A DNA stretch of 64,000 nucleotides. Origin: Corythucha ciliata. Lineage: Eukaryota > Arthropoda > Insecta > Hemiptera > Tingidae. The stretch lies in NCBI GenBank assembly GCA_038030265.1, contig CM075937.1, positions 9,238,001-9,302,000 on the forward strand. Reading direction: 5' to 3'. A model generated the notes under the pieces. It saw only the letters and a program-made list of their open reading frames with translations. It ran no database searches and was not told where the DNA came from. Positions 1 through 11,224 of the stretch are shown here, in pieces (position 1 is the stretch's first letter; each line of letters opens with the position of its first letter). Made by a program: the position numbers and the translations under genes.

Positions 1-13
1 GCCCCTACTCAAC

Positions 14-250
14 ACCAATGTGCCCAGTTACCCATTTCAAAAAATTGGAATGGATATTGGTGAGTACGACAATAAGAGTTTTTTTAGTCATAGAAGACTA
101 CTTCCCGAGATGGCTAAACAACGAAGAGCTCCATAAAATATCCATGAGCGTTTCACGTTGTCCCATAATGTTGCCTATGTGAATCATTGTAAATTTGATA
201 ACTGCACGGTCTCATCAAGGAGCTTCAAAGAAGGGGAAGTAGAGTTAAGC
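14..250 (+). pseudogene. Ty3/gypsy integrase relic
   Basis: Forward translation gives a stretch reading PFQKIGMDIGEYDNKSF, then after a one-base shift VIEDYFPRWL, then KFDNCTVSSRSFKE. These resemble the start of the catalytic core of Ty3/gypsy integrases and the later segment around the second catalytic Asp. The frame is broken by shifts and stops and the piece begins at the window edge, so it is a dead fragment. No LTR or other pol domain is visible nearby. Family assignment rests on motif recognition only. Confidence 0.45.
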
Positions 251-539
251 ACCAAATATTGTATATGCGGCCAAATAGAGGACGCCAAGGCGTAGGCCGC
301 CGTTGATGAAATAGCAGGCGTGGCCAACCGAGGGCTCGCTGGCCAAAAAGTGACCCGCTGACTCAGCTGAGCCTTTCACAATAGCCCACCCATGGCATAC
401 AGTGGTAAATAATCATGTTTGTTGGATTTTGGCGGCCCCAGGATTTTTGTGAAAATAAAAATCGCTACAATTCGCGCCACCTCGTGGGCAACCAATCCCC
501 CACTTAATCCAGACCAAAATGGAAAATAACGCTAATTTG
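251..539. other. Unassigned spacer
   Basis: Nothing coding is recognised. The right part reads into the first family A array, so this may be the flank of the element that carries the array. Confidence 0.3.
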
Positions 540-1575
540 GGGCTGAAATTGAGATAAATGGCTAATTAACGGCTGCAATTATTGAAAAAAAAAATAACTG
601 ATTCACGGCCATGAATAAGAAAAAGTGCTAAATCACTGATAAAGTTAGGAAAACTTCACGGCAAAAATTGAGAAAAAGCTCTAAAATCGCGGATAACGTG
701 TAAATTACAGTCATTTGCGTTTAAAATTACGCAACACGCTAATTAACGGATAAAATCGTGAAAAATCAATAATCCGCGAATGAGAAAAAGCGCTAATTCA
801 CGCCTAAAATTACGAAAACATGAATTCTCGGTTTATTCAGAATGCAAGTTCGAGGCTCAAACTGCGAAAAAACGCTAATTCACCGCTAAAAGCATGCAAA
901 ACAAATCGCTAATCCGGAGCTAAAATTAAGAAAAGTTGCTAATTCATGGATGCATTGAGAAAAATTGCTAATTAGCGGCTGAAGTAAAGAAAAAACGAAT
1001 TCTCTGCAATATGCAGATAAATCGCTATAATTCACGCTAAAAGGGTGAAAAATCGCAAAAATTGCTAAATCGTGGCTAAAATGAGTGACTCGCGGATTAA
1101 ATAGATAAAACGTCAATTCGCGGCTTCTGATCGTAACTTCGTACCAAAAAGTGAAAAAAATCGCTAATTCGCGGCCAAATTTCAGAAAAAGTGTTAGGTA
1201 GTTTGCGGAGAAAATTGGAGGAACTCTTAATTCGTTGATGAAACGTAGAAAAATCCCTAATTAGCTGCTAAAGTGATGGAAAACGATAATTTGCGGCTGA
1301 AGTCAACAAAAATGGATGTCTATGGCGTTAAATTGAAAACATTTGCTATTTCATAGATTGAATAGAGCAAATGGCAAGTCACGGTTTCTCGAGACAACTT
1401 CATGGCTAAAATTGGAAGATTTAGCGCTCATTAGCGGCTTAAATCAGGGAAAACACAAATTCTTTGCAAGGAAAACCGCTAATGCACAGGCTGAAATGGA
1501 GATAAATCGCTAATTCGCGGCTAAAATGGAGACAAATCGCTAATTCGTGGCTAAATGGAGACAAATCGCTAATTC
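540..1575 (+). repeat. Family A degenerate ~30-bp array
   Basis: Imperfect head-to-tail units of about 30 bp. In this orientation a unit reads roughly GGCTAAAATTGAGAAAAA followed by TCGCTAATTCGC, with strong drift in sequence and length. Short frames here are by-products of the repeat. A divergent landmark unit (ACGGTTTCTCGAGACAACTT, about 1381) resembles one found in the other family A arrays. The last units (1497-1575) are the most regular. Confidence 0.85.
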
Positions 1576-1949
1576 AAGAATCGACAGTTTTTATCCATTA
1601 GAAGGCTACACCGATCGTTTAACCGGCAAAAGTTAAAGTTCTTCGTGGAATATTGCCCCTTTTTATGTGAGCACAGTCAGTTTCTGGGGTGAAATTCGCT
1701 ATCTTTGCTGAATAAGGTAAACTCATGAAATTGCGTCTTTTAATGCGCTAATTTTACTCGAAAACTCAACCACTTAGTTAAAAAACTAACGCTTAGCCAT
1801 AATCCGGCTTGTTCCAGCTTATTCAATTCAAACAAGGCATTTGAGTCTCAAGAAGTCTCTAATGTGACTCCAGTAAAAATTTCATACAGAAAACCTTTTA
1901 TTATGAACTCCTTCAATTACCCTGCTGTGGCCTACAGGAGGGTATAAGT
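1576..1949. other. Unassigned AT-rich spacer
   Basis: No coding frame, RNA gene or repeat could be recognised. Confidence 0.3.
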
Positions 1950-2112
1950 CGTCCACTCATAAGCAATCACCCTGTCCCTCTCCTCGTGTAGTTATGGCAA
2001 CACAACTCTCTTCCGGTATTTACTTTGAAACTCCACCCCTCTCAACCACTTTGGGAGCTTATTTCATGGCTATTCTTTATCAGCAGTGATAGCAATCCAG
2101 TTCTTTTATCTT
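1950..2112 (-). repeat. Dispersed repeat, inverted copy of 38163-38325
   Basis: The reverse complement matches 38163-38325 closely, including AAGAACTGGATTGCT, GAGGGGTGGAGTTTCAAA and GAGAGGGACAGGGTGATTG. The other copy lies inside a larger element with inverted ends, so this is probably a fragment of the same mobile family. An overlapping open frame is not supported as a gene. Confidence 0.7.
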
Positions 2113-2664
2113 TGGGAATAGCAATCCCTCGGATAACTTTGCATTACTGTTTACAAAAAGGCCCATAGCAACCAGACTTATCCCAGCTTTGTCTGTAGAA
2201 TAAGGGCACCCTTGTTGGGGAAAATTACATATTTGATTAAGGACAGTCTGTTTTTGGGGCTGAACAACCCTTTTTAACCGGAAATTCGCGAAGATATTTG
2301 AAAACTTATTGCGTTTTCCATTTGCACAATATTCTGCATAGGGTAGGGGGATTTTTCCATCCTTCATCAAGGACGGAAGGAAAAATCTCCCTCGCAGCGC
2401 GAAATTATCGGTGAATGGAAAACGCCGTAATTTTCTCACCGCGAGTTCCTTCATTTTATCTCAATTAATCCTCGATTCTGAGTTTATTGTTAATAGAAAG
2501 TAGTAATACCAACTAATATTTCAAAGAAATGAACTTTAAAAATCCTAAAAACTCATAAAAAAGAACAAAACTGCGGTTTCTTATAAGAGTCCATGGAGAG
2601 TCTACCGCTCTTCCTACTTCGTTGGGGCCGCCACCAGAGCGCATTTGGTTAACCTGAATCGCCA
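2113..2664. other. Unassigned spacer
   Basis: Holds one chance minus-strand open frame with no recognisable motif. Nothing else seen. Confidence 0.3.
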
Positions 2665-3885
2665 ATAGCTGCTAAAAAGCGCTGGTTCATGGTCTCGCGA
2701 TGCAACTTCCAGACTAAAATTAAGAAAAAAATCGTTTATTCGCGGTACATGGAGACCATTCTACGAATAAATTGTGGAAATCAACGCAAAAGTGTTGTAT
2801 TTTGGCAAACCCCGCGGTTAAGGTTGAGAAAACCCTGTATAATATTGACAAATAAAAGACGTTTTCGGGTTAAATTAGACAAAAATGGCAAATTCACACT
2901 GAAATGGCGTAAAATCGCCCATTCACGCATGAAAAAGGGAATAGGAAGCTGAATGGCCGCTAAATTAGCACAAAACGCTATTTCACAGCTGAAATTGGGA
3001 AAAATCGCTAATTTGAAAATTGGCAGATGTGAATGGGAGTTGTGAAAAAACGTTAATTCGCGGATACAAAATGAAGAAAATCACAAATTCGTGGCGAAAA
3101 TTGGAAAAATCACCAATTAGCACAGCCAAAATTCAGGAAAACGTTGATTTTCAGTTCAAATAGGGGAAAAGTGCTAATTCTCAGTTAAAATTGGAAATAA
3201 TTGCTAATTTGCAGCTTAAATCACTAAATTCGAGAACGAAATTGAGAAAAAGGGTTTATTCACGGAAATATATAGCTGGAGCTACAAGTTCGTGAGAAAA
3301 ACGATGATTCGCTGCTAAAATTGAGAAATCACAAATCCGTGGTTTCTGCAGGTAATTTCAAGGCTGAAACTGTGCAAAAGCGCTATTTTGCGCTTACAGT
3401 CAATACAATTGTTAAAAACGGTAATTTACAGCTAATATTGAGAAAAATCTCCAATACACGCGGCTAAGAAAAACGATAGTTCTTATATCTCAAATTGAGC
3501 ATAAGAGCTAACTCGCTAGTGGAAAAATCTGTAATTTGTAGCAAAAATTGTGGAATTCGTGGCTAAAATGGAAAAACATTTGCTAATTCGGGGGATAAAA
3601 ACTCCAATTCACGGATACCATGGAGGAAAGTCACTAAGCCAATTGGAAAAATTGGAATTTTTCTGTATTTTAGCCTCAAATTAGTGGCTAAAATGAAGAA
3701 AAATTCCAATTCGAGGCTCAGAAATTGAGAATACGCAAATTCATGGCTTTCTTAATTGAGAAAAATGCTACTTGCGGCTAAAATTGACATAAAGCGCTCA
3801 TTCACTGCTAAAAAAGTGGGGGAAATCGTCAACTCGCTGCTATAATGGAGAAAATCATCCGATTAGCGACTTAAATTTGAGTCTT
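2665..3885 (+). repeat. Family A degenerate ~30-bp array
   Basis: Same unit and orientation as 540-1575. About 2665-3215 aligns end to end, inverted, with 60040-60600, including unusual units such as TCTCGCGATGCAACTTCCAG. About 3330-3500 aligns inverted with 24540-24720. Order is therefore preserved between distant arrays, which argues for copying of long blocks rather than independent local expansion. Confidence 0.85.
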
Positions 3886-4100
3886 CCAGCTTCCAGGGGC
3901 GGCTAAATTAAGCCCCCCTCCCCCTCTGAAATAAAAGCCGGTCCTGTCTGCTACAGATGACATGGTAGGGGGACAAGGTCGAATTGATCGCCCGAAAAAC
4001 TTGTTTGTTTCTGATTCTCATTATGTATTTTAATACAAAAATAATTTAAAGGAAAAAATATTCACCAGGAACGTATTTATTTCATTTTATTTTGTTCAAA
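3886..4100. other. Array edge and probable 3' UTR of the cuticle-like gene
   Basis: On the minus strand, just after the stop at 4101, ATAAAA- and AATAAA-like sequences occur (about 4060-4090) and could serve as polyadenylation signals. Nothing else recognised. Confidence 0.35.
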
Positions 4101-4396
4101 TCAATGGTAACCATAGCTGACGACGTCTCCTCCGTCGCCGGTCAATTCAGGCGAGACGTCCAAATGCGAGACATGAACCACTGGCGTCAGTGTGTGCCCT
4201 TTGATCACAGGCACTGAATTGTGAACGACGCGAACTTGACTCGAATAGGACGTCGCCGCCGCCGCGCCGACACGACGGGTGTAATGACGGGAGAGACGTG
4301 GTTTAGGGCGAGCCCTCCGTGAACGTAGGGAGCGTCGATGATACCGGCACGGGCAACCGTTGCGACGGCGGTGGCGATGATGAGAAGATAGACAGT
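4101..4396 (-). pseudogene. Cuticle-protein-like terminal exon, one frameshift
   Basis: A GC-rich island in AT-rich DNA. On the minus strand a splice acceptor (TTATTTCTCAG) precedes an exon encoding TVYLLIIATAVATVARAG, which looks like the core of a signal peptide with the initiator Met in an upstream exon, as is usual for arthropod cuticular proteins. It continues with APYVHGGLAL and HVSPVITPVV, then after one frame change at a GCGGCGG run (about 4255-4270) with SYSSQVRVVHNSVPVIK and ends SYGYH before TGA at 4101-4103. The Val/Pro/His/Tyr-rich style fits low-complexity cuticular proteins; no chitin-binding RR consensus is seen. The frameshift lies in a GC repeat, so it may be an assembly error. 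The first exon was not found. Confidence 0.55.
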
Positions 4397-6374
4397 CTGA
4401 GAAATAATTAATTTTGTTTTTTTTAATCGATTTATTTCCTATAAAAAATAAGTTTGCAGGTGAAGTTTTTTCATCCTAAAATGTGGGTCACGGTCCCAAC
4501 TTCTTTTTTTCCTTCTCTCTTAATGACACACTGTCGAGATTTGCAAGGTGAACCGACTCGTCTCGAAGCAATTTACAGAACTCGCACATTGTTTTAATTG
4601 AACTCGCTCAATAAATTACGACATGCAATTACCGTCCGCTGTTTTAATATTTATGAACTTACAATTCTAGGCATTCGTTCACTGGTAGCGATCATCGTGG
4701 AGCTGCTCACAAAATTACAATCGCACTCACGTCACGCCTCTCCTCACCCCTTGTGTTTTTTTTTTTTTTTTTTTCAACCCCTTTTCTGTAAAGTCCTAAA
4801 ATTGACTGTGAAAACACTTCTTTACAACATAAATTCACTATCATAAATGGTGAGGATACGATCTCAACACACTCCTTATAAAAGCAAAAAAAAGTCGAAT
4901 TAGGGGGGCTCCCTTCACCCCTTAAAAATATTTCTTCGACGACAAGTAGTTCGTTGCTCTTTTTTTTTATTATTTACAGTTCCGCGCTAGAGGGCAAATT
5001 CGACCGTTTTTTTCAACGTGAAGAAATCGTAGGGATTGGTGGAATGGGTGGGTGGGGGTGGGGGAGTATGAGAAAAGCGTATCGAGAATGAAACTTGTGA
5101 AATACTGATGGTGTTGCTCTATCCCGTCTTTGAGCTGATTTTTTTTTTTTTTTTTTGCTTGAAAAAAGAACAAATTTAAGGCCTGTCAAGACCTACATTG
5201 TTGCTATGCAATTATATCGGCCTTAGTCCACTACCATAACTTAGGACTATAAATCTTAGCGAGGAGTGTTTTTTTAAAAAATGTATTACTATGGTTTTGA
5301 CTTTTATTGGCCGTTAAAACGCAGTGTATGCCTCGGAAGGTCAAAATTGTTGTTTTACTCTCTTCAAAAAAAAGTGAAAGTTTTAAGATCTCTTCGGTTT
5401 AGCCAATTAATTCACGAAAAAAAAACACTCTTTCTAAAAATAAATAAAGGCACAGTTTTCCGCGATAACAAGCGCGAAATAGTCGTGTAGTAGACTACAA
5501 TATACCAACAAACCCTCGATACGCACACAAACGATGAGAATCATTCCAGAATCATAAAAAGGAGGGGGAGGGGGTCCTAAATAAATTGATTGACAAATAT
5601 ACGTTGAACGCTAAAGGTTTTGTTCTGGTTGAAAAACCGGCCTTTTTATAAGGTCAAATCGAGTTTTTATTGTTGAGCACCGTGGCTACATTTTTAAATG
5701 TCAGTCGCCCCCCATAGGTGTCCAGCAGTTGTAATGGTGGCGGGTGGAAGGGGGAACCTATCTACGAGGAAAAACTTATATGGAACGAAATCGAAGACAT
5801 TTTTTTTTTTTTTTTTTTTCATCTTATAAGACGGAAATGACGAATTTTCCGGCGTTTTCCACGTACAAGGACCGTACTTGAGACGGATAAAAACGGCCGA
5901 GCTGACAGGTGTTGCGGGTCTCAGTTGCCTCCCTCAGTAGGGAGGGTCGAGATCCCCGGCGGATTACACGCGTCACTAATTCGTGTTGCAAAACTTTAAA
6001 AAAAAATTTACACTAATTAAGCGCACTGATTGACTGACTGAAATGAACGTAATTAAATCCCACACCCCTTCATCACAACGGGAGGGGGGGACCGGTTTCT
6101 TTGAAATGCAGGCAGGAGTGCTCATTTGGAATGTAATCTGGAAGAATTGGTGTTAGTGTGAGAAGAGTGGCTCTCAATCAACATTTCAAGCCAAACTCGC
6201 GAAATTAGGATTTTCACAGAGCCAAACAACCACGCTGGCTATACTAGGCCATTTTGTGAAGTGCTTCAAATTGCACCGAACACCGTTTTTTGAGTCCATC
6301 GGACCACCCCGAAATGAGAAATGGAACCGACGTCGGCCAAAAAGCCTATACGGGACCGTCGCAGCGTCCCTCGC
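4397..6374. other. Unassigned AT-rich region
   Basis: Contains poly-T runs (4760, 5143, 5802) and several chance frames. It may include the intron and first exon of the cuticle-like gene, but no matching start/donor pair was found. No repeat or RNA gene recognised. Confidence 0.3.
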
Positions 6375-7085
6375 TATGACCAAAAAAAACTTCTTCAATA
6401 ACGTGTCCCTTTCGAAATTACTCATGAGCGTTTGTTTAATCAATTGGCGATTTTTTGGCAGAAATGACAATTTTTTAGACAAATTATTGATTTTCCTATT
6501 CAAAATCGCTGGTTTTTACCTGTAAATACAAACAATCCTTGCGAATTTCAGCATGCTAAAAATCATTATACCTCAACTGAAGCGGTCCTTCGGAATGGAA
6601 CTGAATATGAACGCTCACCAAAGCATCAAATTCGTCGAATGGAGTGCATTTCATTACTACGAATTTCAGTAAATTAGCGATTATTTGGCAGAAATTGCTA
6701 AATAAAAGTAGCTATAGTCACACTAAGCAGTAATTATTGTCGAATAATCGCAAATTAACTGAAAACGTCGAACTGCGTTGTAGTGAAATGCACTTTATTC
6801 GACAGCAAGCTGCCGGAGCGACATTTTTTGATACTCTGGTAGGCGTTCACTGTTGGTTACGTTCAATGGACCACTTCAGGTGAAGTTTTCATGACGCTGA
6901 GAATGTTGAAGTTCACAAGGATTGTTTGAATTTGGCAGGTAAAAGCAATTTATTGTTTTTGAATAGGAAAATCACTCTTTTTTCTAAAAAAAAGTTGTAA
7001 TTTCTGCCGAGAAATCCAATTAATGAAACAAACGCTCATGAGTAATTTCGAAAGTAACACGTTGAAAAAGCTTTTCTGATCCATG
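6375..7085. repeat. Long imperfect inverted repeat (foldback element)
   Basis: About 6375-6545 is the reverse complement of about 6925-7083; both arms share CTCATGAGCG, GAATAGGAAAATCA and AGGATTGTTTG. Inner parts also pair (GTGCATTTCA at 6644 with TGAAATGCAC near 6785). The centre is near 6725. This is a foldback or MITE-like element. Open frames on both strands across it are artefacts of the symmetry. Confidence 0.75.
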
Positions 7086-7783
7086 AGAAGTCGATAGGTG
7101 CAGTTATAGTACGGGCAAGTGGGGGTTCCTTTTTATTGAAAATCTCCGTTCCGCACGACTTGGAAGAGCTGCCGAGCTAAGGACACAGAAAATAGTTATT
7201 TTAGACGAAAATAGCTAGGCCTGACAGAACAGAGTGTGCTCTTCCCGAATCCAGCGTCAAAAGTTGCAGAAAGTCAGCTGCAATAGCAGCCGGGAAGCGA
7301 GTTACTCGCATTTAGTTAAGGAAAATGATGTTATCCTAAAAAGATGATTAAAAAATCATATCTCTAAGGGTTTTGATTTTCGGACCGTGGCTTATGGGGT
7401 GTTTTCGATCGCAAATGAGGTCTACTTGTACCAAATTTTTTTCTTTACACTTATACGCATCCACCCTGTATTTTGGTTATTGTATTAGATTTTGAAATGT
7501 TGCTTTTGTTTTTCTTCATTTGGAAATAAACACGGTAAATCCGTCGCCTCATTGAGTGTTGAGCCGCTTTGAAAAAGTTAGTGACTTGTTAGAGGAATCC
7601 TTAACGCGAACTACGTTTGACCGAATTGTCTTTACTTACGACGCGACAAACGAACCATGTAAGGCCCTTTCACTCTAGGAACTGTGCATCTCTAGACTGC
7701 AGCAGTCAAAATAAATTGGAATACCTAGGGCAGAAAATGTCAGATAGTAGCGATGTCTTGATCCCCGAAGTGTCAATACCTTT
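7086..7783. other. Unassigned spacer
   Basis: No gene, RNA or repeat recognised. Confidence 0.3.
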
Positions 7784-7939
7784 AAGGCCTCGCCATACCG
7801 AACGCGAACTGCCGCGCGGACTGGTCCGCTCGCCAAAAAACCATGACTACGTACGTGGGTGAGGTATAACCCGTTACCATAGTTTTTCCGCGTGCGGACC
7901 TGTCCGCGCGGCAGTTCGCGTTCGGTGTGGCGGGGCCTT
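7784..7939. mobile_element. MITE with ~50-bp GC-rich terminal inverted repeats
   Basis: Left arm AAGGCCTCGCCATACCGAAC is mirrored by the right arm ending GTTCGGTGTGGCGGGGCCTT; both include GAACTGCCGCGCGGAC or its complement. Inner arms (AAAAACCATG and CATAGTTTTT) also pair, so nearly all 156 bp folds into one hairpin. No coding potential. Flanking TTTAA/TTCAA might be remnants of a target duplication. Confidence 0.8.
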
Positions 7940-8245
7940 CAAGGTTGATTCACATGTCACAGTGCCGTGCCCGGCACGCGATTTGTCTGGCAAAAATGAA
8001 AATATTATTCGATCGATTGATCAATTGATACTAGACCGGCACGTGACAGTGATTCAGTGCTCCGATCGGCACCGTAACGTTACCACAGTGATTTTTAAAA
8101 TTTCGAGGCAATTTAACATGTGAGAATTAAAAATAACAGTGAGCACATTTTTCTGAAAAATCACTGTTTCATCAGCAGGGCCATTTCTAGCCCTCGCGGG
8201 GCCCCGAGGCGAGAACTATGGGGGCCCCCTAGCAGCCGGTGGAGA
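7940..8245. other. Unassigned spacer
   Basis: About 300 bp with no recognised feature; a GC-rich patch at 8190-8235 precedes the family B element. Confidence 0.3.
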
Positions 8246-8800
8246 CGCGGATTCAGGTTTTGCTTAAAAGGCAGGGGTTTCAGAAATTGCATACTTTGCT
8301 CTACAAAAAACTGGCTTGATAGCCACTCGCATCCTTCAAATAGCTAAACTAGGTATTCCCACAAAAAACCGGATAAGCTGACTACAGTCGCACCAAAAAA
8401 TTGAAGATTTTCGCACCTTAAAAATGGCTAAACTTACTATTTACGACCTAAAAATAGCAAAACTGGCGAATGTCGCTCTAACAGTAGCCAAACTGACTCG
8501 TGCCTTAAAAATTGCTAGATACGTACGATTAGGGAGCCATGAAAATACATGAAAAGTACATGATTCGCACCCTGAAAATGGCTAAATCGGCCATTCGCGC
8601 ACGAAAAGTGGCCTTGGCTTTCTGGATACTTGGCGTCCGAAAAAACAGCTAAATTGGCTCCACGCACTCTAAAAATGGCTAAAAACTGACGATTCGCACC
8701 CTAAAAATGCCTGTACAGATGACTTCCGCCATGAAAATGGCAAAAGCGCGCCAAGAATGGCCAAAACTGAGCACTCCCGCCTTTACTTCACCCCGAAAAA
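8246..8800 (+). repeat. Family B degenerate ~30-bp array with leader
   Basis: The leader from GACGCGGATTCAG to GATAGCCACTCGCATCC aligns with 62590-62690. Units follow of about 30 bp, roughly GCCCTAAAAATGGC then TAAAACTGACGATTCGC. A family B unit resembles a family A unit in the same orientation: both run CTAAAA, an A-rich core, then ATTCGC. Confidence 0.75.
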
Positions 8801-9279
8801 TTGCAAAAATTGACTCTATACGCCCTAAAAATAGATTGGTGCCCTAAAATTATCAACACCAGTTGTGTTTTATCCGTTGACTCGTTTGAAAATGATGGCG
8901 TTGCCGAAACCGCGGTCAAGATAGTTCAAATAAAACAAGTGGGAGAAGATTTTTCATTTCTTTGCCTTCATTATGAAAATTCTACAACCCCAAGAAAGTT
9001 ACAACGTACAAAAAGTTCCAAAAAGCCCCCCAAAACAGACTATTTGTCAATAAAATTAATGATGTTCAAAAATGGCGATTCAGCCATGAAACTGCGGGAG
9101 TTTTTTGCGATTAGTAGCAGATTAAACCGAACAGTACCTATTTTGCACTTTTATGGAAAGGATATTTTGCTAGTCCGGCCAATGAAATTACCTGTCTGTT
9201 CGGCTCTGTAGTCGTCAAAAGTGCACCAAATAAGCGGCTGAAACGAAGGACTTGGACGGGGAATATTCACAAACACCTT
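8801..9279. other. Repeat-derived spacer with an unsupported 136-codon frame
   Basis: A forward frame (8801-9211) starts inside family B and matches no family I know. I see no domain, signal peptide or splice structure, so I do not call it a gene. Confidence 0.3.
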
Positions 9280-9975
9280 CTCCCCCCTTCATTCCTTCTT
9301 TTTCTTCCTAGAACAAATAAAGAGCTAAAGCCACGAAAATGTGTTTTTGATGATGGAAAAATCGCCAAAACTAGGTTTTAAAGGAACCAAATCAGCAAAA
9401 TGTGTTCTTGGAAGAGCAAAACCCACAAAATTCGGTTTTTAGAAGCAGAACTTCTTTTTGCAAGACTCGCAAGGCTCTTGCAACACAGTCTTGGTCTTGC
9501 GCAAGACTCGTTCGTAAGGTCTTGTAGAAAGTCTTATTGGTCTTGCATTTCAAGTCTTGGTCTTGCAGCCGTTAGAGAGTCTTGGTCTTGGTCTTGCTTC
9601 AAGAGTCTCGCGAGAAGACCAAGACCATTTTTGCTCATCACTATTGAAAATTCTCGTTTTTTCGACGACTTATGTAGGAAAGCAAGATCATACGCGAGTG
9701 CGGAATTTCCAAGAGAGAGCGTTTTTCAATCTCATTGATCGTCTCATTGTATTGATGCGAGGTGAGATAGTGCAGTTTGGATGACTCAAGTTTTTTGGTG
9801 AAAAAGGCTAATCTCTCCACGTTTGAAGTGTCTTCATTAATTCGTGACCATCGTTTCGGTCCACTAGAGCTAGACCATCTTCAGACAAAGTTTAGGGCGT
9901 AAGAACCACCCTCTTCACACGACTTTCAGTAAAACGAGCAGTGATCACAGGCTAATCCGACAGGCACACGTGTAG
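9280..9975. repeat. Block X: CAAGAC-rich hAT-like piece plus Penelope-type terminal repeat
   Basis: Reverse-complement copy of 18712-19386, running from a CTTCATTCCTTCTTTTTC segment at 9285 to CGAGCAGTGATCACAGGCTA near 9955. About 9455-9640 is rich in GTCTTG/CAAGAC repeats and contains TTTTTGCTCATCACTATTG, the complement of a hAT-like end. About 9795-9975 reads, on the minus strand, CTGAAGATGGTC then GGACCGAAACG, a hammerhead-like core. Two overlapping open frames come from the low-complexity repeat. Confidence 0.75.
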
Positions 9976-9976
9976 C

Positions 9977-10490
9977 AGTTACCATTCCACAGGGCCTTCC
10001 ATAGGGACCAAAACTTCCATGTTCAATTCCAAAAATATGACTCTCTAGGGGGGGGGGGGGAATGTCAGTTATTCGACCAAAATCCCGAAATAGAATGCAA
10101 AAAATACAGTTTTACAGCAGAGATTAGTGATGGGCAAGAATGGTCTTGGTTCTTGCAGTCTCGTAAGACTCTTGCAGCAAGAGCAAGAACAAGACCAAGA
10201 CTTACCCTGCAAGAACAAGACTTCCTGCAAGACTCCGGGAATGTGTCTTGCACAAGAACAAGAGTCTTTTGCAAGACTCTTGCAATTCTTGCAAAAAAAA
10301 AAATTCACTTTTAGTTTCCACTTGCATTCCACGTTTTATGCCTTCCTGAACAATTTCGGTTTCGTGTCTGTCTGTCCGCAAATCCTTGTAACAAGCATAT
10401 CTTCCATAGTTTTTATCCGAATTTGATGAAATTTTCAGGGAATATATGTGTTGGCTAGCAGAGAGTCCCCTATCAATTTCATCAAAATCG
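9977..10490. repeat. Block Y: direct repeat of 17818-18335
   Basis: Nearly identical to 17818-18335, from GCAGTTACCATTCCACAGGG to CCCCTATCAATTTC. It includes the hAT-like end TAGTGATGGGCAAG (about 10126) followed by CAAGAC/CAAGAA repeats, and a TGTCTGTCTGTCCG tract. Open frames on both strands are repeat by-products. Confidence 0.85.
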
Positions 10491-10954
10491 TACAAGGGGG
10501 AGGGGGTGAAAATAGGAGTTGAATTCTCAAACAAATCAGCGGTTAAATTTACAATATTTCCTACCTCACTTGACCCATTGTTGAAAGATGCTTATAGACC
10601 GAGAGCTGGCGACAGTCCCATTCAACCGGAAGAGCGTAGTCACGAAAGGTATGCAAAATGATGGCATTTGACCCCCTATATACGAGTCCGGAAGTCTGCC
10701 GTGCATTAGAGATGGAATCGGGCCGGGCCGGGCTTCGACTTATAATCGGCCCGGCCCGAGGCCAGACGTTTGCGGCCCGGCCCAAGTTTTTTACGCTTGC
10801 ATAAATAGAGCATAAATCTGCACTCCAACGCAATGGCTAAAAAGCCCGCATTCCACCAATCACGAGAAAAAACGAGAGCGAGGAAAAAACACCAAATATG
10901 TGAGGGAGAAGAATTTTTCACAAAAGCACGCCTTTGCCTTGAACAAACGCTCGC
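10491..10954. other. Segment absent from the second copy; GGGCCGGGCC tract
   Basis: Lies between blocks Y and W here but is missing at 18335/18336. At 10706-10792 TAGAGATGGAATCGGGCC leads into repeats of GGCCCGGCCC, a layout like the other hAT-type ends here (conserved end plus simple repeat). Frames through it are not convincing. Confidence 0.4.
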
Positions 10955-11160
10955 TGTGTGGCTGTTGAGCTTTTTCGGTTCACACACTCTGGTGGACATT
11001 TCTCCCACGAGTCGACAACCTTTTAGCGCTACAGGGGGGGGGGGGGGTTGGATTAGACTCACGGCTCCAAGGGTAGCACAATAAGCTACCTATAGGCTTC
11101 CTTGCTAAGGGGAAATTGGCCCCGCCCTCCAGATGAGAGTGACCAGACGTAGACTTTGTT
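10955..11160. repeat. Block W: direct repeat of 18340-18545
   Basis: Shares GAGCTTTTTCGGTTCACAC, a G-run and GTAGCACAATAAGCTACC with 18340-18545. Identity is high apart from the length of the G-run. Confidence 0.8.
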
Positions 11161-11224
11161 ATTAGTCAAAAAATTTATTTTATTTTTTTTATTCTTCAAA
11201 AAACTCCAAAGGGGGTAGAACAAC

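Noticed and set aside
2080..2454. 124-codon minus frame as a gene
   Set aside because: It overlaps a dispersed repeat and has no recognisable motif.
540..3885. Possible CRISPR array (regular ~30-bp repeats)
   Set aside because: Units are adjacent and diverged with no constant repeat plus unique spacer structure, and the context is eukaryotic.
6186..6525. Frames on both strands, one including VAASLAMTKK, reminiscent of Rickettsia repeat peptides
   Set aside because: The DNA match to the bacterial repeat is weaker than at 52476, and the region is part of an inverted repeat, so I do not claim a transfer here.
8801..9211. 136-codon forward frame as a gene
   Set aside because: It starts inside a family B array and shows no domain, signal peptide or splice structure.
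10127..10534. Several overlapping frames on both strands rich in Gln, Glu and Leu
   Set aside because: They translate the CAAGAC repeat and recur at 17969-18338, so they are repeat by-products.
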